A stretch of 11,759 nucleotides of DNA from an uncultured Mycoplasma sp. (GTDB lineage: Bacteria; Bacillota_I; Bacilli_A; Mycoplasmatales; Metamycoplasmataceae). Where the stretch lies: positions 1-11,759 of the forward strand of contig CASFBV010000116.1 in NCBI GenBank assembly GCA_949293065.1, read 5' to 3'. Positions 8,654 through 11,759 of the stretch are shown one piece after another (position 1 is the stretch's first letter; every line of letters begins with the position of its first letter). A model generated the notes under the pieces. The model saw only the letters and a program-made list of their open reading frames with translations, was not told where the DNA came from and searched no databases. The position numbers were made by a program, and so were the translations under genes.

Positions 8654-9098
8654 TGATATTTTTATAACAACCACAGACACTGTTTTAGGTATTGGTGGAA
8701 AAGTTAATAAGGTTGTTAAATCTAAAATTTATGAATTAAAGAAAAGAGATTTAAGTAAGCCATTAGTTATTGTCGTGGGTTCGATCCAGCAATTAGAACA
8801 CATGGAAAGTTTATCATCTATTCATAAAAATTATATTGAAAAATATTGACCTGGGAATGTTACTTTAATTATTAATAATCAAGCTTATAGAATGCCCAAC
8901 AATAAAGAATTATTGAATTTTATTAATGATGAAGGTCCTTTTTATCTTTCATCAGCTAATATTTCTAATGAGAGTATAATAGAAGATATTGAAGAAGCAA
9001 AAAAAGTATTTCCAAATCTTAAATATTTTGATTTTGGAAAAGGTTCAAATGTTCCTTCGATTATTATTGATACAAAAGATGGAAAGAGATTAAGATAA
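8637..9098 (+). CDS. tsaC: L-threonylcarbamoyladenylate synthase, short TsaC/YrdC type
   Basis: 153 residues, a minimal YrdC-domain protein (E. coli TsaC is about 190; Sua5 is longer with an extra domain). It makes threonylcarbamoyl-AMP from threonine, bicarbonate and ATP, the first step of the t6A37 modification of ANN-decoding tRNAs. Motifs: TTTDTVLGIGG (residues 11-21), the basic KKRDLSKPLVIVV segment (about 35-47), YWPGNVTLII (family WPGPVTLIL; the W is a TGA codon), LSSANISNES (family TSANxSG) and PSIIIDTKDGKRLR at the C-terminus. The start at 8637 is chosen because AAAGGAA (8625-8631) is well spaced before it and the protein then begins just before the first strand; longer starts would read into the helicase gene. 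The stop TAA shares its last base with the rpiB ATG, so the helicase, tsaC and rpiB form one coupled unit. Confidence 0.87.
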
Positions 9099-9535
9099 TG
9101 AAAGAAAAAGTTTATTTAAGCAGTGATCATGGTGGATTTGATCTGAAAGATCTAATAAAACTATATTTAACTAAAAAAGGATTTGAAGTAGTAGATTTAG
9201 GAACTACAAATAATAAAGAATCAGTTTCTTATGCAGAATATGGCAAAAGATTAGCACAAAGTGTTTTAAATGACAAAGGTTCATATGGAATTGGTGTATG
9301 CGGAACAGGATTAGGTATTTCTTATAGTGTTAATAGATTTAAAGGCATTAGAGGAGCCAGAATTACCTCGGTTGAAGATGCAAGATTAGCAAAAGAACAC
9401 AATAATGCAAATATTTTATTATTTGGAGGAAGACAAATTTCTATTAATCAAGCTGAAAAAATGATTGATGAGTTTTTTAATTCAAAATATGAAGGCGGAA
9501 GACATCAATCCAGAATTGAAGAACTTGATAAATAA
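9098..9535 (+). CDS. rpiB: Ribose-5-phosphate isomerase B (RpiB/LacAB family)
   Basis: 145 residues, full length for RpiB. Interconverts ribulose 5-phosphate and ribose 5-phosphate in the pentose phosphate pathway. SSDHGGFDLK (8-17) carries the conserved Asp-His pair, VVDLGT (31-36) follows, then GIGVCGTGLGISYSVN (64-79) with the catalytic-base Cys68 and the anion-binding GTGLG loop, ARLAKEHNNANIL (95-107) with His101-Asn102, and GGRH (133-136). LacA/LacB galactose-6-phosphate isomerases share the fold, but a single gene with an active-site Cys and no lac partner favours RpiB. The ATG overlaps the tsaC stop (TAATG), so translation is probably coupled; no separate ribosome binding site is strong. 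Confidence 0.93.
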   Translation: MKEKVYLSSDHGGFDLKDLIKLYLTKKGFEVVDLGTTNNKESVSYAEYGKRLAQSVLNDKGSYGIGVCGTGLGISYSVNRFKGIRGARITSVEDARLAKEHNNANILLFGGRQISINQAEKMIDEFFNSKYEGGRHQSRIEELDK

Positions 9536-9570
9536 AATTTAATTTTTTAAATAGAATAATATATAAATAT

Positions 9571-9614
9571 TTTTTCCACATTTATTTAGTTTTCCACACT
9601 AAAATGTGGAAAAA
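9571..9614. repeat. Long hairpin made of DnaA-box-like 9-mers
   Basis: TTTTTCCACATTT (9571-9583) and AAATGTGGAAAAA (9602-9614) form a perfect 13-bp stem with an 18-base loop. The loop contains another TTTTCCACA (9590-9598). So the 9-mer occurs three times in 42 bases: 9572-9580 and 9590-9598 direct, 9605-9613 inverted. It differs by one base from the DnaA box consensus TTATCCACA. The hairpin lies 35 bases after the rpiB stop; T-runs at 9622-9628 and 9630-9636 come seven or more bases beyond the stem, so it may also act as the rpiB terminator. A -10-like TATAAA (9562-9567) just before it could make it a leader of the gene at 9684. Confidence 0.6.
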
Positions 9615-9683
9615 GTAAGAATTTTTTTATTTTTTTGGCGTTTTTAGTCATTTTTTCGCATATATAAATGGAAGGTGAAAAAT

Positions 9684-9938
9684 ATGACTAAATCTTTGGT
9701 TTTATCATTTATCAAAAACAGTGATAAAATAAAAACAACGGTGATTAGTGGAAATTTTGATAATCCAATTGCTGGAACTAAATGAGAATTAAAAGTAGAA
9801 GGAGAATTTAAAAATATGCAAAACAATGATGGATTTAGCAAAAAACAATTAGAACAGTTGCAAGAATTATTAAGACCAATCCAACAAGACATCGAAATTC
9901 TCAAATCATTCCATAAAGACAAATTAAAACAAGAATAA
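9684..9938 (+). CDS. Hypothetical protein, 84 aa, with C-terminal helix
   Basis: Not recognised. ATG at 9684 is preceded by GAAGG (9671-9675) at good spacing; an in-frame TGA at residue 34 encodes Trp. The N-terminal half looks like a beta sheet (LVLSFIKNSDKIKTTVISG, then GTKWELKVEGEF), with a small linker around residues 44-52, and the C-terminal part (53-84) is a likely amphipathic, coiled-coil-forming helix rich in Gln, Glu and Leu. No signal peptide or membrane segment. Codon use and base composition fit neighbouring genes. It stands alone between the DnaA-box-like hairpin and the ATPase gene. I infer a real gene from the ribosome binding site and protein-like composition, but not its function. 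Confidence 0.75.
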
Positions 9939-9963
9939 TTTTTGACAATTATAAATATTTTAA

Positions 9964-9990
9964 ATATTTTATATAAATAATATAAAATAT
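9964..9990. repeat. AT-only hairpin before the ATPase gene
   Basis: ATATTTTATAT (9964-9974) and ATATAAAATAT (9980-9990) form a perfect 11-bp stem with a five-base loop. It overlaps the only -10-like sequence for the ATPase gene (TATAAA, 9981-9986). No T-tract follows directly, so a terminator role is weak; an operator or chance in AT-rich DNA is possible. Confidence 0.4.
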
Positions 9991-10002
9991 ATTTCATATA
10001 TT

Positions 10003-11759
10003 ATGAAAACATCAAAATCTAAATCGCAAAGTTTTTCAGAAGAAGAATTGCAGTCGTATTTAAATACTGATCATAAAACAGGTTTAACTGAACAAGAAGT
10101 TTTAGTTAGAAGAGAAAAATTTGGAAAAAATATACTAGTAAAAGCAAAAAGAGAATCTTTTATTGTAACTTTTCTTAAAACTATTTTTTGTGAAATGATG
10201 TCATTGTTATTAGTTGTTACAGGTCTTATTGGTCTTGCATTAGCTATTTATGAAAATGTTAAAGGGTCTGACACATATATTCTTTCTTATGTTGAAGCCG
10301 GAGTATTATTATCGATTGACATTATTAATTCTTTATTTGGAACAATTCAAGAGCGAAAAAGTTCAAATGCTATAGATGAATTAGAAAAAATGTCTTCACC
10401 TACGACAAAAGTATTGCGGGAAGGTAAGATAAAACAAATTCCTTCATCAGAAGTTGTTATCGGAGATATTATTATTGTTGAAGCCGGAGATGCAATTAGT
10501 GCAGATGCAATATTATTTTCAGATTCACATTTAAGAATATCAGAAGCAGTTTTAACAGGAGAATCTACAGAGGTATTAAAAGATGCTGATTTTAAACCTG
10601 CTCCAAATTCGCCAATTGGAGATCAAAAAAACAAAATTTTTTCTGGAACAAATGTTTTAAATGGTAAAGGTTATGGAATTGTATGTGGAATTGGAAATCA
10701 CACTGAAATAGGTAAGATTGCAGATTTATTAAATAATAGTGAAGGCATGTTGTCCCCATTGCAATTGAAATTAGAAAAACTTGGAAAAGTATTGGGTATT
10801 TTTGGAATTATTTTAACAATTTTAACATTCCTATTTACATTATTAGTTGTTGAAGACATTATTAATGTTTCTGATAAGGTAGCAGCATTACAATCAGCGA
10901 TTTTATTATCTATTTCATTAGCTGCAATTTCATTGCCTGAGGGATTGGTTGCGATTGTTACAATTGTTCTTTCAATTGGTGTTAAAAAGATGACACAAAA
11001 ACATGCCCTTATTAAAAAACTTCCATCTGTTGAAACATTAGGATCAACATCAGTAATTTGTTCTGACAAAACAGGAACATTAACTATGAATAAAATGACA
11101 GTAGTTAAAGCATGAACTTTTGAAGATGATAATGAATTAGTTGATTCTAAACATATTAAAGGATTAAAAAAAGATATGTTAATTAAAGCATCATTATGTA
11201 CAGATGGTGTAGTTGATGAAAATCCAAACGAAAGTCAAAGAAAAGCTCCAATTGGAGATCCAACAGAAATTGCAATTTTAGAACTAGCCCTTAAAAATAA
11301 TGTTTCAATTTTAAACATTAAAAATGAATATCAAAGAATTGGGGAAATTCCTTTTGATTCAGATCGTAAATTAATGTCAACAATTAATATTATTGATGGG
11401 AAACAAATTTTAATTGTTAAAGGAGCGCCTGATGTTGTTTTTTCAAAATGTAAAAATTTAGATTTAGAAAAAGTTAAATTAATTAACAATGCTTGATCTG
11501 ATAAAGCTATCAGGGTTTTAGCAGTAGCTCAAAAAGAAATTAAAGGACATGTAGGTGAAGATTTAAATCATGAAGAATATGAACATAGTTTAGAATTTAT
11601 TGGTTTAATTGGAATGATAGATCCACCAAGAGAAGAAGTAAAAATTTCTATTAAAGAATGTATTTCTGCTGGAATTAAACCAATTATGATTACAGGTGAT
11701 CATTTAAACACAGCAAAAGCAATTGCAAAAGAATTGGGAATTATAAAAAATGAAGAAAA
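10003..11759 (+). CDS. P-type cation ATPase, calcium-type (P2), 3' end outside window
   Basis: 585 residues are visible and the frame is open at the window edge; full-length relatives have about 900. Trp is encoded by TGA at 11113-11115 and 11494-11496. Domains: N-terminal cation-ATPase region (about 10-50), two membrane helices (about 58-84 and 95-115), actuator domain with LTGES (184-188), membrane helices around 262-284 and 297-326 with ISLPEGL (309-315), phosphorylation site CSDKTGTLT (353-361, Asp355), nucleotide-binding domain with GDPTE (about 418-422) and KGAPD (473-477), then TGDH (564-567) of the hinge. The PEGL motif in helix 4 is the P2-type ion site (calcium, or sodium/potassium-like pumps), unlike the CPC of heavy-metal pumps. 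Substrate is most likely Ca2+ but is inferred. ATG 10003 lacks a Shine-Dalgarno; a TATAAA at 9981-9986 would give a leader of about ten bases. Confidence 0.95.

Noticed and set aside
9644..9997. Minus-strand ORF opposite the 84-residue gene
   Set aside because: It starts in the AT-only region before the ATPase gene, has no ribosome binding site, and is Cys/Asn/Leu-rich in the way antisense frames are here; the plus-strand gene has a ribosome binding site and a better protein composition.
10698..11069. Minus-strand ORF opposite the ATPase
   Set aside because: Antisense to the conserved membrane and DKTGT segment of the P-type ATPase.

Overview
The window comes from a mollicute (a mycoplasma-type bacterium). 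The DNA is very AT-rich. Ten of the genes contain in-frame TGA codons at places where the protein family has tryptophan or simply continues (examples: lepA near 2699, six or more in secA, the helicase at 8159, the ATPase at 11116), so TGA is read as Trp (genetic code 4). A degraded lipoprotein and the absence of a zinc-binding tail on SecA also suit a wall-less mycoplasma. I cannot name the species from sequence alone.

Layout. 1-468 is the C-terminal part of whiA (+). At 482-597 there is a promoter, a compact unusually GC-rich structured RNA and an intrinsic terminator. Immediately after it, 607-1260 (+) encodes a 217-residue protein that resembles PBECR4-type predicted RNases. Converging on it is a frameshifted lipoprotein gene (1253-1683, -), which overlaps the end of lepA (1673-3463, -); upstream of lepA is hup (3525-3827, -), with a terminator between them. 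recU (3973-4488, +) is divergent from hup and overlaps tail-to-tail with secA (4485-7154, -). secA is divergent from a tightly packed + strand set: a DEAD-box RNA helicase (7226-8653), tsaC (8637-9098) and rpiB (9098-9535). A 148-bp intergenic region with a long hairpin built of DnaA-box-like 9-mers follows, then a small unknown gene (9684-9938) and the start of a P-type cation ATPase (10003 to the window end, incomplete).

Most genes are core housekeeping: translation (LepA, TsaC), nucleoid and recombination (HU, RecU), protein export (SecA), RNA remodelling (DEAD-box), pentose phosphate metabolism (RpiB) and ion transport. The lepA and helicase starts lie so close to good -10 boxes that their mRNAs should be leaderless or nearly so, whereas hup, recU, tsaC and the 84-residue gene have Shine-Dalgarno sequences.

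The most interesting part is 482-1260: promoter, RNA with two hairpins whose loops are perfectly complementary over six bases, terminator, and then, nine bases later and with no ribosome binding site, a possible RNase gene. This is the architecture of a type III (RNA-antitoxin) toxin-antitoxin locus or of a terminator-controlled leader. It is a hypothesis; a conserved housekeeping small RNA that just happens to sit next to the gene is the main alternative.
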